From NCBI GenBank assembly GCA_949152475.1, contig OX424563.1, forward strand, positions 2,701,001 to 2,765,000: DNA of 64,000 nucleotides. Reading direction: 5' to 3'. The notes under the pieces are model-generated. The model had not been told where the DNA came from and did not search any database. It worked only from the letters and a program-made list of their open reading frames with translations. This DNA comes from Terebella lapidaria. Its lineage: Eukaryota > Annelida > Polychaeta > Terebellida > Terebellidae. The position numbers were made by a program, and so were the translations under genes. This document shows, in pieces, positions 44,006-55,700 of this stretch (the stretch's first letter is position 1; each line of letters starts with the position of its first letter).

Positions 44006-47000
44006 CTGTGAAAGAACGTCAGCCCAGAAAAAACATTTTACTGTATCTTTTGGCATTGTTTATCCCGAATAGTGAGCGTGTTATACCTCGAATGATGACC
44101 AATGTATTTATACTTTGTATTATTATGAAGCCTTCATCATCATGACAATAACGTGATAGAATACCAAAGCAAAGTGCTGTGATTCAGGCTATGAAGCCCA
44201 CATGAACCTTTTACTGGATAAGGAATGAAGTTTTGCGCTCTCTCGCGGGCATTTTCCCGGGCAATTTTTCGGTGTTCTCATGAAAGATGCCACTGTTTTT
44301 GTGCGCCATACAAACGGCACATAATTTTTCCCGACTCATCTAACTTATTTCCGGCATTTGCTGGTGTTATTTTGAATTTTGATGAAAATTCATAATCTCA
44401 GGTACGTTATATCATACTTCGTGTCTGACATTACCGCGTTTAATTTTATTGAAATCCAGCAAATATTTGACTCATTACAGTACGGTCAACCATTTCCTCT
44501 TGGATAACACCCTACAAATTGGCACCGAATCTACTGTACAGGCATCTGAGAAACAAGTACCCAGGCGGGTGTGTCGTGTTTCAGGTACTAGTAACCATGG
44601 TAACTAGAAGTATTAGATGGATTTTGTGAGGTGATGGCCTTATGCCTATGGTAAATAAAAAAAGTCAAGTTCAAGCAAAAGGTCCAAATCGAAAAAAAAA
44701 TGCAATAATTTTTTTTCTGAATAAGACCTTGTTCTGAGATTTGTCTTCTGAATAAGACTTGTGTACTTTCCTGCGTGTCCGATGGTCGTACGACCAAAAC
44801 CCCCGATTATCCCGAGGTCGAAAAAAAATTTTCAGGGGTGTCTTGATTTTACGGTTTCATATTGCGCAATATTCGGTACCATATTATGGGGCCAAATTTC
44901 AATGAACGCAGTTCCACTCAGTAACCACTGTCCTGACCCCTCCTTCCATCCCAACTTTTTAGCCGTAAACACTTTTGAATTATTAATATTTCTTGGGAGG
45001 TCGATTTTGGGGGAGGTTCAAATTATGTCCCTGAAAATACTGGATAGAGAATGCTCACTGACAACTAAACACCAAGAAATATCCACATTTTATTTCTCAT
45101 GTTTGTTCTTTTTCTTTCTTATCTTTCAATCTTGCCAGGAGTAATTTTAACATGACATTTTGATATACATGGATATACAGGGAATGAATATTGACTGACA
45201 GTGTAAGACACTGGTGATATCCTAAGGATATCACAGCGACATCAAAAATGTGACGTCGTGGCTCTTGGGTGTGAGATAGTCATATTTATTGTGGGCGAAC
45301 TTAAATAATGTAAAATTGATCACTATCATGATGAAGTTCATCATTTCAAAGTGATATAACAGTGTTTCTTTTTTGTGTTTACCATGCGTGTGTTTGCAAT
45401 TAAATTGCCGTATATTGGTCCTAATAGTAGCACGGCGAGCCAAAGCAAGATCTCCCACAGCAGCGCGTGCAAAAATAAGGTCAAAATTTAGGTACAAAAT
45501 GAGACAAACACTGAATAATATACGCATTGCCTTTAATTCCCCCTTTTTTTTTATTAAAAATGTCATAATATGTTGATTGGAATTCCCCTAGACTTTATTA
45601 GAAAGATGACGTGAAATATAAGGTTACGAAAAGCGAGTATTTTTGGGGGAGAAGATGGGGCGTGCTTCTATTAGGGTGCGTGCCACTATTGGGAGCAATA
45701 TGGCATATATCCTAGTATGCCTACACTGATAAGTTATTCTTTCTCGTAGAATTAGGCCTAACTAGAAAGTTGTCATGGTGAATATTGTCAAATCTTGAAG
45801 CAGGCAAGTTTCAGTGGTGTAATCTTTAATTATAATTCCAATGCCTAAGGACTCCTTAACATACATACCAGAAGTGCACAGCCTACAAATATTCCTTTGT
45901 TTTTGGAGGGTGGGTGGTTGGGCTTACGGGGGTTACATTGGTTTTGGATTTCTTAACGTTCTCTGGTCGTCATGCTGTTGTAAGTAATATCAGCTGCTAG
46001 TTGAAGAGAGATAACGCTCGGTTGCGTCATGCCACAGTGTCGGAATAGTTAGAGCGCTCGCGTTCGAATACAACTTAGGTATTTTATTCCCGGCTACATG
46101 CTGTTCAATATTTATTTTCTAGATCTATGCTGTTTTTGTTTTGCAATATCCGATAAATTTATTATAATTAATATTTGGTGAATTTATCCAAGATATGTTT
46201 TTACAGTGTGTTTTGATATACAAATCTACATGTAGGCCCACATAAAAATATGACTTTAGTTGATGTTTTAGTTGTTTTATGAGTGGGCCTAGGCCTATGG
46301 CATGCGAAAGGGGCCACCGCCAAGTGTCATAGTCTCAAATACTAAGAGTAGTCCTTTGGCATACAATCGCCAACTGCTGAAACTCATTCAAACTATTTTC
46401 AACTTCTTACGCTGCAAATTGCTCCGGAGATTTTGTTATTTTCTAATACCGGACATTGTTCAGGAGATATGTTAGGGCCTAAATGTAAAAATATGCGTAA
46501 ATTAATTCATAGAAGGTAGGCCTATGCGTCGAGCTTGGCTCATGGCCGATTATATTTATTAGTGTTGTAAATAATTATAATTGTAAATAATTGAATAATT
46601 ATAATCTTACAGTATTACTTAGAATAATATTTATTGTAACTTTGTAACCTGAACCGATCGATCGTATACTACAGTCGCCGAACGATTGCTTTATACATAG
46701 GCCTGCAGCAGCGGATTTTTTTAAAACAATCATATTATATACAATATTGTATAATGTTGAATTATACAGTATTCATATCATGATATGCATATTGAGAAGA
46801 TTGCCGAGTGTACATCGGCACGGCACATGGCCAGTCCAACGTTCCATATATGGAACGCAATAGGCTTACGACCCTACCTGTAGGCTGTAGGCCGGGCCTA
46901 CTTGTAAACCTACATGTGAGGTTTTGGAATTCTTTATGCAGCAGTGGCCAAGAATTTTCCACAGGACATAACAATCGGTATGGCTAGATCTACTGCTCAA

Positions 47001-47350
47001 GGCCCTTGAGCGGGTCCCAGACCCTTGCCTATCATTTTGCACCCCCTCCCCTCCCCCACCCTCTCAAATTTCTTGATCAGCCCTACCGAATGGATTTATA
47101 TAGGCCGACTATATGTAGGCCTAATAAAAGTGTCGACAACAATGGTTAATGAGCAGAGGAAGGGTGCACGTCACCTTTTATTGCTCATTGACTTGACAGA
47201 CCAGACGCGAATCAACTATAGATGAATGGTGCATTTTCTCTCCGATTCTAAATGCATTATCAATGAACAAATCACATTATGCAACATATACGAACCAAGA
47301 TGAAAGGCACATCGAGTCCGCGAGAAGGAAAAAAAAGTAGCCCAAAGGCA
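44006..47350. other. Interior of the 5.76-kb transposon without recognised gene
   Basis: The longest open frames (for example 44761-45144, + strand) have no recognisable domain and lie in AT-rich DNA. The one item of note is an 18-bp palindrome containing CCATATATGG near 46838-46855. Confidence 0.45.
46838..46855. promoter_or_regulatory. CArG-box-like 18-bp palindrome
   Basis: CGTTCCATATATGGAACG is a perfect palindrome whose core CCATATATGG is the consensus SRF-binding CArG box. It sits inside a transposon, not near a recognised promoter, so function is doubtful. Confidence 0.25.
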
Positions 47351-48017
47351 GACAGGTTACCGGACAATATGTTTCATACATTAAATATTAGTCATTTTCC
47401 CCGTGACTTTGAAAATAAGGTCTCTGGTCAAATTCAAGGTCATCAAAATATTCAGCATACATAATTCCTTACAAATGCACACTTGATTCCTATGCTGAAA
47501 CGTCGGTAATAAGCAAAAATATTAGCCATCTTGTGCTATGACCTTGAAAATGAGTTCAAATGTCAAATTCAAGGTCATGACAATATCCAGCATATATCAT
47601 TTCCTATATCATGTATATGTGCACAACTGATACCTAAGCGGTACACAGTCGATGATAAGTCGATAATAAGCGAAATATTAGCCATTTTGTGCTCTATCTT
47701 CAAAAATAGGGTCGAATGTCAAGTTCAAGGTCATCAGAATATTCACCGTATATAATTTTCTGTATGTCCACAATTGGTTCCCACGCTATATAGTCGATAA
47801 GAAGCAAGATATTGGCCATTTTGTCCCATGTGCTTGAAAATGAGATCAAAGGTCGAATTCTATATGTCCAAAATGGACTTCTAGGCTGTAAAGTCAATAA
47901 GAAGCGAGATATGAACCATTTTGTCATGTAACCTTGAAAATGAGGTCAAAGGTCAAATATTCAGCATATATATCCTTTATGTTCATAATTGATTTCTAAG
48001 CTGTAAAATCGGTAATA

Positions 48018-48123
48018 ATGTATCAATCTATTACCACCGAGACAGTCAGATTTTGATGATGCTAATAACAAACGTAGAATACAACATTTTTCAATGGATA
48101 CAAAGCACGACCAAATAATTGAT
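48018..48123 (+). repeat. ~105-bp direct repeat, left copy
   Basis: GTATCAATCTATTACCACCG to about 48123 matches 48576-48681 with around ten differences. The pair flanks a ~450-bp segment that contains the SINE. Confidence 0.8.
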
Positions 48124-48134
48124 CTGAAAGGATA

Positions 48135-48478
48135 AGACGTAACCGAGTGGTTACGTGCGAGCACTTAGTCGCTCAATTTGAACTAACAGCTATCGCCGGC
48201 GTGGGTTCGATCCTACGTCGGGCCGCATGTGCGGTAATTGTAAGGGGATTTTTTCCCTGTCCTCACAACTGGCAGTGTGCCCGTGACTCAGATATCACGT
48301 AAAATGGCGGTCCCATCTCTAAAAAATGTTGTAAAGGGATGTAAAAGACCCCTCTGAGAACGACATGTACCCTGGCAGTGACCACTCTCAGAGGACTAAA
48401 TTCCAAACTGTGAAGCGCTTTGAGAATGTGTGTAACGTTGATAAAGCGCTATATAAGAAAAGATTATTATTAGTAGTA
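48135..48478 (+). mobile_element. tRNA-derived SINE
   Basis: The head has pol III boxes: A box-like TAACCGAGTGGTTA (about 48139-48152) and an exact B box GGTTCGATCC (48204-48213), spaced as in Leu/Ser-type tRNAs with a long variable arm. The body is unrelated to tRNA, and the tail GTGAAGCGCTTTGAGAA .. AAAGCGCTATATAAGAAAAG ends in (ATT/AGT)n. The AAGCGCTATATAA tail motif is shared by several metazoan SINE families. It is not a functional tRNA: the acceptor ends do not pair. Confidence 0.8.
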
Positions 48479-48575
48479 CCTAATCACAAGCCAAAAGGCT
48501 ACTGAGTTGATGGTATCCTCGGGGACAGTTTCAACGTCCACCAGCAGTGACACCGGCTCAGTGGTATAAATGTAA

Positions 48576-48681
48576 GTATCAATCTATTACCACCGATACA
48601 GTCAGATTTTGATGATACCAATAACAAACGTAAAATACAACATTTTGCAATAAAAGCAAAGCCCGACCAAATAGTTTATCC
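48576..48681 (+). repeat. ~105-bp direct repeat, right copy
   Basis: Partner of 48018-48123. A TRIM-like pair of terminal repeats or a plain tandem duplication later split by the SINE are both possible; I see no primer-binding site. Confidence 0.8.
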
Positions 48682-48917
48682 AAAAACATAGCTAGATACG
48701 ATTTAGCCATTTTTTCCTGTGGCCTTAAAAATTGGGTCAATGGTAAACTTCAAGGTCATGACAATATTCAGAATATATCCTTATCCTTTCCTATTTGTTC
48801 ACATATATTTTATATGTTTTAGGTAACTTATTTTTTTGTTTGCTCACATATATTTTATATGTTTTAGGTAACCTATAACCCTTCCACATGTCGGGTAAAA
48901 GTACTCGAATGTCAAGC

Positions 48918-49220
48918 ACGTGTTGGCGGTTACGATGTTCTGGCTTTGACGCAAGTGCACTTACGAGGTTCTGGCGTCACCATTGTGAATCACACACGGG
49001 CGCTTGCGACCTTCTGGCAAAAATCGCTGGTGCTTACGACCTTTTGGCGAACACGTTTTGTGGAATTTGGCGCTTACGACTTTTTACAAAAAATGATTTT
49101 CCGGTTTTGGTTTATTGAGAGCATGATCAGTCATCGATTGGATGATGACAAAGAAGCTCCTGGCTTGATTTGACTGATTAACTCATTTTCACCAAAAATG
49201 GCGCTTACGACCTTCTGGTT
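48918..49220. repeat. Right subterminal motif cluster
   Basis: The same motif is near 48927 (GGTTACGATGTTCTGGC), 48959 (CTTACGAGGTTCTGGCGTC), 49004 (GCGACCTTCTGGC), 49032 (CTTACGACCTTTTGGCG), 49071 (diverged) and 49201 (GCGCTTACGACCTTCTGG). Here nearly all copies point the same way. Confidence 0.65.
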
Positions 49221-49231
49221 TTTACCCGTCG

Positions 49232-52200
49232 ATATGACGCATTGAAATAAAAACTTGGTAAAATTCACTTTTTGGGTATTTTGACCAACTTTACATATTT
49301 TCTGACAAAATCCTAATCCTTGAGCCACCCTAACTAATATATTTCTTTGAAGCAACATATTAGAAGTATCAATCAGCATTAGTTTAAGACTGGCTCAAGA
49401 TTTCGTTTCCGAGATATGACGCATTGAAATAAAAACTTGGTAAAATTCACTTTTTGGGTATTTTGACCAACTTTACATATTTTCTGACAAAATCCTAATC
49501 CTTGAGCCACCCTAACTAATATATTTCTTTGAAGCAACATATTAGAAGTATCAATCAGCATTAGTTCAAGACTGGCTCAAGATTTCGTTTCCGAGATATG
49601 ACGAATTGAAATAAAAAGTTAGCAAAATTCACTTTTTGGGTATTTTGACCAACTTTACATATTTTCTGACAAAATCCTAATCCTTGAGCCACCCTAACTA
49701 ATATATTTCTTTGAAGCAACATATTAGAAGTATCAATCAGCATTAGTTCAAGACTGGCTCAAGATTTCGTTTCCGAGATATGACGCATTGAAATAAAAAC
49801 TTAGCAAAATTCACTTTTTGGGTATTTTGACCAACTTTACATATTTTCTGACAAAATCCTAATCCTTGAGCCACCCTAACTAATATATTTCTTTGAAGCA
49901 ACATATCAGAAGTATCAATCAGCATTAGTTCAAGACTGGGTCAAGATTTCGTTTCCGAGATATGACGCATTGAAATCAAAACTTAGCAAAATTCATTTTT
50001 TGGGTATTTTGACCAACTTTACATATTTTCTGACAAAATCCTAATCCTTGAGCCACCCTAACTAATATATTTCTTTGAAGCAACATATTAGAAGTATCAA
50101 TTAGCCCTTGTCCCAGGCTGGCTCAGGATTTCATTTTCAAACTATGATGTACTGAAATAAGCATTCTTCATGAAATAGATTTTTCGTGTATCTGTCCAAT
50201 CTAACGTAACTTTTCAAATATTCTAATCCTTGAGCCACCTCAATTCCTATATTATTTCGAAGATACATATTAGATGTATCAATCAGCATTAATCCAAGAC
50301 TGGCTCAAGATTCTATTCTCGAGGTATGACCCATTGAAATAAAAATTTAAGGAAAATCTTTCTTTTTTTTCCAATTCGACCAAATTTACGTATTTTCTGA
50401 CAAAATCCTAATCCTTGAGCCACCCTAACTAAAATATTTCTTTGAAGCAACATATTAGAAGTATCAATCAGCATTAGTTCAAGACTGGCTCAAGATTTCG
50501 TTTCCGAGATATGACGCATTGAAATAAAAACTTAGCAAAATTCACTTCTTGGGTATTTTGACCAACTTTACATATTTTCTGACAAAATCCTAATCCTTGA
50601 GCCACCCTAAGTAATATATTTCTTTGAAGCAACATATTAGAAGTATCAGCCAGCATTAGTTCAAGACTGGCTCAAGATTTCGTTTCCGAGATATGACGCA
50701 TTGAAATAAAAACTTAGTAAAATTCACTTTTTGGGTATTTTGACCAACTTTACATATTTTCTGACAAAATCCTAATCCTTGAGCCACCCTAACTAATATA
50801 TTTCTTTGAAGCAACATATTAGAAGTATCAATCAGCATTAGTTTAAGACTGGCTCAAGATTTCGTTTCCGAGATATGACGCATTGAAATAAAAACTTAGC
50901 AAAATTCACTTTTTGGGTATTTTGACCAACTTTACATATTTTCTGACAAAATCCTAATCCTTGAGCCACCCTAAGTAATATATTTCTTTGAAGCAACATA
51001 TTAGAAGTGTCAGCCAGCATTAGTTCAAGACTGGCTCAAGATTTCGTTTCCGAGATATGACGCATTGAAATAAAAACTTAGTAAAATTCACTTTTTGGGT
51101 ATTTTGACCAACTTTACATATTTTCTGACAAAATCCTAATCCTTGAGCCACCCTAACTAATATATTTCTTTGAAGCAACATATTAGAAGTATCAATCAGC
51201 ATTAGTTTAAGACTGGCTCAAGATTTCGTTTCCGAGATATGACGCATTGAAATAAAAACTTGGTAAAATTCACTTTTTGGGTATTTTGACCAACTTTACA
51301 TATTTTCTGACAAAATCCTAATCCTTGAGCCACCCTAACTAATATATTTCTTTGAAGCAACATATTAGAAGTATCAATCACCATTAGTTCAAGACTGGCT
51401 CAAGATTTCGTTTCCGAGATATGACGAATTGAAATAAAAAGTTAGCAAAATTCACTTTTTGGGTATTTTGACCAACTTTACATATTTTCTGACAAAATCC
51501 CAATCCTTGAGCCACCCTAACTAATATATTTCTTTGAAGCAACATATTAGAAGTATCAATCAGCATTAGTTCAAGACTGGCTCAAGATTTCGTTTCCGAG
51601 ATATGACGCATTGAAATAAAAACTTAGCAAAATTCACTTTTTGGGTATTTTGACCAACTTTACATATTTTCTGACAAAATCCTAATCCTTGAGCCACCCT
51701 AACTAATATATTTCTTTGAAGCAACATATCAGAAGTATCAATCAGCATTAGTTCAAGACTGGGTCAAGATTTCGTTTCCGAGATATGACGCATTGAAATC
51801 AAAACTTAGCAAAATTCATTTTTTGGGTATTTTGACCAACTTTACATATTTTCTGACAAAATCCTAATCCTTGAGCCACCCTAACTAATATATTTCTTTG
51901 AAGCAACATATTAGAAGTATCAATTAGCCCTTGTCCCAGGCTGGCTCAGGATTTCATTTTCAAACTATGATGTACTGAAATAAGCATTCTTCATGAAATA
52001 GATTTTTCGTGTATTTGTCCAATCTAAAGTAACTTTTCAAATATTCTAATCCTTGAGCCACCTCAATTCCTATATTATTTCGAAGATACATATTAGATGT
52101 ATCAATCAGCATTAATCCAAGACTGGCTCAAGATTCTATTCTCGAGGTATGACCCATTGAAATAAAAATTTAAGGAAAATCTTTTTTTTTCCAATTCGAC

Positions 52201-52560
52201 CAATTTTACGTATTTTCTGACAAAATCCTAATCCTTGAGCCACCCTAACTAATATATTTCTTTGAAGCAACATATTAGAAGTATCAATCAGCATTAGTTC
52301 AAGACTGGCTCAAGATTTCGTTCCCGAGATATGACGCATTGAAATCAAAACTTAGCAAAAATCACTTTGGGTATTTTGACCAATTTCACATATTTTCTGA
52401 CAAAATCCTAATCCTTGAGCCACCCTAAGTAATATATTTCTTTGAAGCAACATATTAGAAGTATCAATCAGCTGGCCAGCTGAGCCAGTCTTAGTTCAAG
52501 ACTGGCTCAAGATTTCGTTTCCGAGATATGACCCATTGAAATAAAAACTTAGCAAAATTC
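49232..52560 (-). repeat. 182-bp satellite, middle block (same direction as left block)
   Basis: About 18 monomers continuing the left block. Two-monomer alternation (364 bp) shows at about 50474-51202. A diverged three-monomer stretch (with CCCTTGTCCCAGGCTGGCTC) occurs at about 50100 and again at about 51925, ten monomers apart, so larger blocks were also copied. The last monomer is truncated near 52560, after a CAGCTGGCCAGCTG palindrome (52469-52482). Confidence 0.95.
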
Positions 52561-52735
52561 ACAAGCAAGTGGAAACAGACCCAAGCAAGTGGAAACACCC
52601 TTCCCAACCCCAGTAACCCTAGTAACAAAGAACAAACATTTCTTACCGAAGTGATGCAACTGACAAGAAAAAATATTGAATGGTCTCTTGCTCGTGTCAG
52701 CTGCGTTCGTTCATTCAAAATAATACGGGATGATG
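52561..52735. other. Unique junction between opposing satellite arms
   Basis: About 175 bp without satellite sequence, beginning with two copies of CAAGCAAGTGGAAACA. It forms the loop of the giant inverted repeat. Confidence 0.7.
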
Positions 52736-55700
52736 CTTCAAAAAAGGTATATTAGTTAGGATGACTGAGGTGTCAGGATTCTGTGAAAAAAAAAGATTTG
52801 AAATAAATCGTGTTTACTTGTATGGGTCATGTTTCACGAATAAAATCTAAAGCCAGTCTTTGGATTTAGGTTGACATATATACAAATACACCCAAAAAAA
52901 TCCATTTCGTCAAGAATGCAGACTATTTCAGTGCATAATATCTCGGAGAATAAAATGCTGAGAGCCTGCCTTGGAGTAGGGCTAATTCATAATCTGATAT
53001 GTTGCTTCGAACCAGTATAGTACTTAGGTTGGCTCAAGCATTGGGATTTTTTTTCTAAAAATACTTAAAGTTGATCAGAATACTCAAAAAGGGATTTTCC
53101 CTGGGTTTTCGATTCAATGGGTTATATCTCGAGAATACGATCTTGAGCCAGTTTGGACTAATGCTGGTTGATATATCCAATATAAGTATTCAAAATAGAA
53201 AAGCACATGAGGTGGCTCATGGATTAGGATTTTGTCAGAAATTACGTAAAATTGGTCAAAATCCAATATAAAATGAATTTCCCTAAGTTTCTGTTTCAAT
53301 GGGTCATATCTTGGAAATGAAATCTTGAGCCAGTCTTGGACAAGTGCTGATTGATACATCTAATATTTATCTTCGAAATAGTATAGGATTCGAGGTGGCT
53401 CAAGGATTAGAATATTTGAAGTTATGTTAAAATGGACAAATACACGAAAAATCTATTTCGTGACGAATGCTTAGTTCAGTACATCATAATTTGTGAATGG
53501 AATCCTGAGCCAGCCTGGGACAAGGGCTAATTGATACTTCTAATATGTTGGTTTAAGGAAGTGCATTAGTTAGGGTGGCTCAAGGAATAGGATTTTGTCA
53601 GAAAATATGTAAAGTTGGTCAACATACCCAAAAAGTGAATTTTCCTAAGTTTTCATTTCAATGGGTCATATCTCGGAAACGAAATCTTGAGCCAGTCTTG
53701 AACTGATGCTGATTGATACTTCTAATATGTTGCTTCAAAGAAATATATTAGTTAGGGTGGCTCAAGGATTAGTATTTTGTCAGAAAATATGTAAAATTGG
53801 TCAAAATACCCAAAAAGTGAATTTCGCCAAGTTTTTATTTCAATGCGTCATATCTCGGAAACTAAATCTTGAGCCAGTCTTGAACTAATGCTGATTGATA
53901 CTTCTAATATGTTGCTTCAAAGAAATATATTAGTTAGGGTGCCTCAAGGATTAGGATTTTGTCAGAAAATATGTAAAGTTGGTCAAAATACCCAAAAAGT
54001 GAATTTTGCTAAGTTTTTATTTCAATGCGTCATATCTCGGAAACGAAATCTTGAGCCAGTCTTGAACTAATGCTGATTGATACTTCTAATATGTTGCTTC
54101 AAAGAAATATATTAGTTAGGGTGGCTCAAGGATTAGGATTTTGTCAGAAAATACGTAAAGTTGGTCGAATTGGAAAAAAAAAGATTTTCCTTAAATTTTT
54201 ATTTCAATGGGTCATACCTCGAGAATAGAATCTTGAGCCAGTCTTGGACTAATGCTGATTGATACATCTAATATGTATCTTCGAAATAATATAGGAATTG
54301 AGGTGGCTCAAGGATTAGAATATTTGAAAAGTTACGTTAGAATGGACAAATACACGAAAAATCTATTTCATGAAGAATGCTTATTTCAGTACATCATAGT
54401 TTGAAAATGAAATCCTGAGCCAGCCTGGGACAAGGGCTAATTGATACTTCTAATATGTTGGTTTAAGGTAGTACATTAGTTAGGGTGGCTCAAGGATTAG
54501 GATTTTGTCAGAAAATATGTATAGTTGGTCAAAATACCCAAAAAGTTAATTTTGCTAAGTTTTTATTTCAATGCGTCATATCTCGGAAACGAAGTCTTGA
54601 GCCAGTCTTGAACTAATGCCGATTGATACTTCTAATATGTTGCTTCAAAGAAATATATTAGTTAGGGTGGCTCAAGGATTAGTATTTTGTCAGAAAATAT
54701 GTAAAGTTGGTCAAAATACCCCAAAAGTGAATTTTGCTAAGTTTTCATTTCAATGCGTCATATCTCGGAAACGAAATCTTGAGCCAGTCTTGAACTAATG
54801 CTGATTGATACTTCTAATATGTTGCTTCAAAGAAATATATTAGTTAGGGTGCCTCAAGGATTAGGATTTTGTCAGAAAATATGTAAAGTTGGTCAAAATA
54901 CCCAAAAAGTGAATTTTGCTAAGTTTTTATTTCAATGCGTCATATCTCGGAAACGAAATCTTGAGCCAGTCTTGAACTAATGCTGATTGATACTTCTAAT
55001 ATGTTGCTTCAAAGAAATATATTAGTTAGGGTGGCTCAAGGATTAGGATTTTGTCAGAAAATACGTAAAGTTGGTCGAATTGGAAAAAAAAAGATTTTCC
55101 TTAAATTTTTATTTCAATGGGTCATACCTCGAGAATAGAATCTTGAGCCAGTCTTGGACTAATGCTGATTGATACATCTAATATGTATCTTCGAAATAAT
55201 ATAGGAATTGAGGTGGCTCAAGGATTAGAATATTTGAAAAGTTACGTTAGAATGGACAAATACACGAAAAATCTATTTCATGAAGAATGCTTATTTCAGT
55301 ACATCATAGTTTGAAAATGAAATCCTGAGCCAGCCTGGGACAAGGGCTAATTGATACTTCTAATATGTTGGTTTAAGGTAGTACATTAGTTAGGGTGGCT
55401 CAAGGATTAGGATTTTGTCAGAAAATATGTATAGTTGGTCAAAATACCCAAAAAGTTAATTTTGCTAAGTTTTTATTTCAATGCGTCATATCTCGGAAAC
55501 GAAGTCTTGAGCCAGTCTTGAACTAATGCCGATTGATACTTCTAATATGTTGCTTCAAAGAAATATATTAGTTAGGGTGGCTCAAGGATTAGTATTTTGT
55601 CAGAAAATATGTAAAGTTGGTCAAAATACCCCAAAAGTGAATTTTGCTAAGTTTTCATTTCAATGCGTCATATCTCGGAAACGAAATCTTGAGCCAGTCT

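Larger units (their letters stand above)
47351..48871. mobile_element. AGGTCA-array element, inverse orientation, nested in the 5.76-kb transposon
   Basis: It begins AGGTTACCGGACAATATG (about 47356), the inverse of the right end of the 6975-8093 element. It contains about four or five units with TTGAAAATGAGGTCAAAGGT and TCAAATTCAAGGTCATCA-type sequence. AGGTCAAAGGTCA at 47943-47955 is an exact DR1; TCAAGGTCA at 47569-47577 is exact. The far end is AGGTAACCTATAACCC near 48865, preceded by a duplicated ~52-bp segment. A SINE sits inside. Confidence 0.65.
43469..49231. mobile_element. 5.76-kb non-autonomous transposon inserted in the satellite, 4-bp TSD
   Basis: ATAT flanks it (43465-43468, 49232-49235), and removing it restores the satellite consensus GAGATATGACGC. 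The ends CGACGGGT(G/A)AAAACCAGAA continue in inverse through GGTCGTAAGCGCCATTTT, about 37 bp with one mismatch. A ~19-bp motif like CGCCAGAAGGTCGTAAGCGC recurs in both orientations within ~520 bp of the left end and ~310 bp of the right. Four-bp duplications occur in Sola and Academ superfamilies, among others. No transposase was seen, so the family is unassigned. Confidence 0.85.

Noticed and set aside
44761-45144. 127-codon frame as a gene
   Set aside because: No recognised domain, AT-rich, and located inside a non-autonomous transposon.
48139-48213. A functional tRNA gene
   Set aside because: A and B boxes are good, but the acceptor stem does not pair and the sequence runs into a SINE body and tail.
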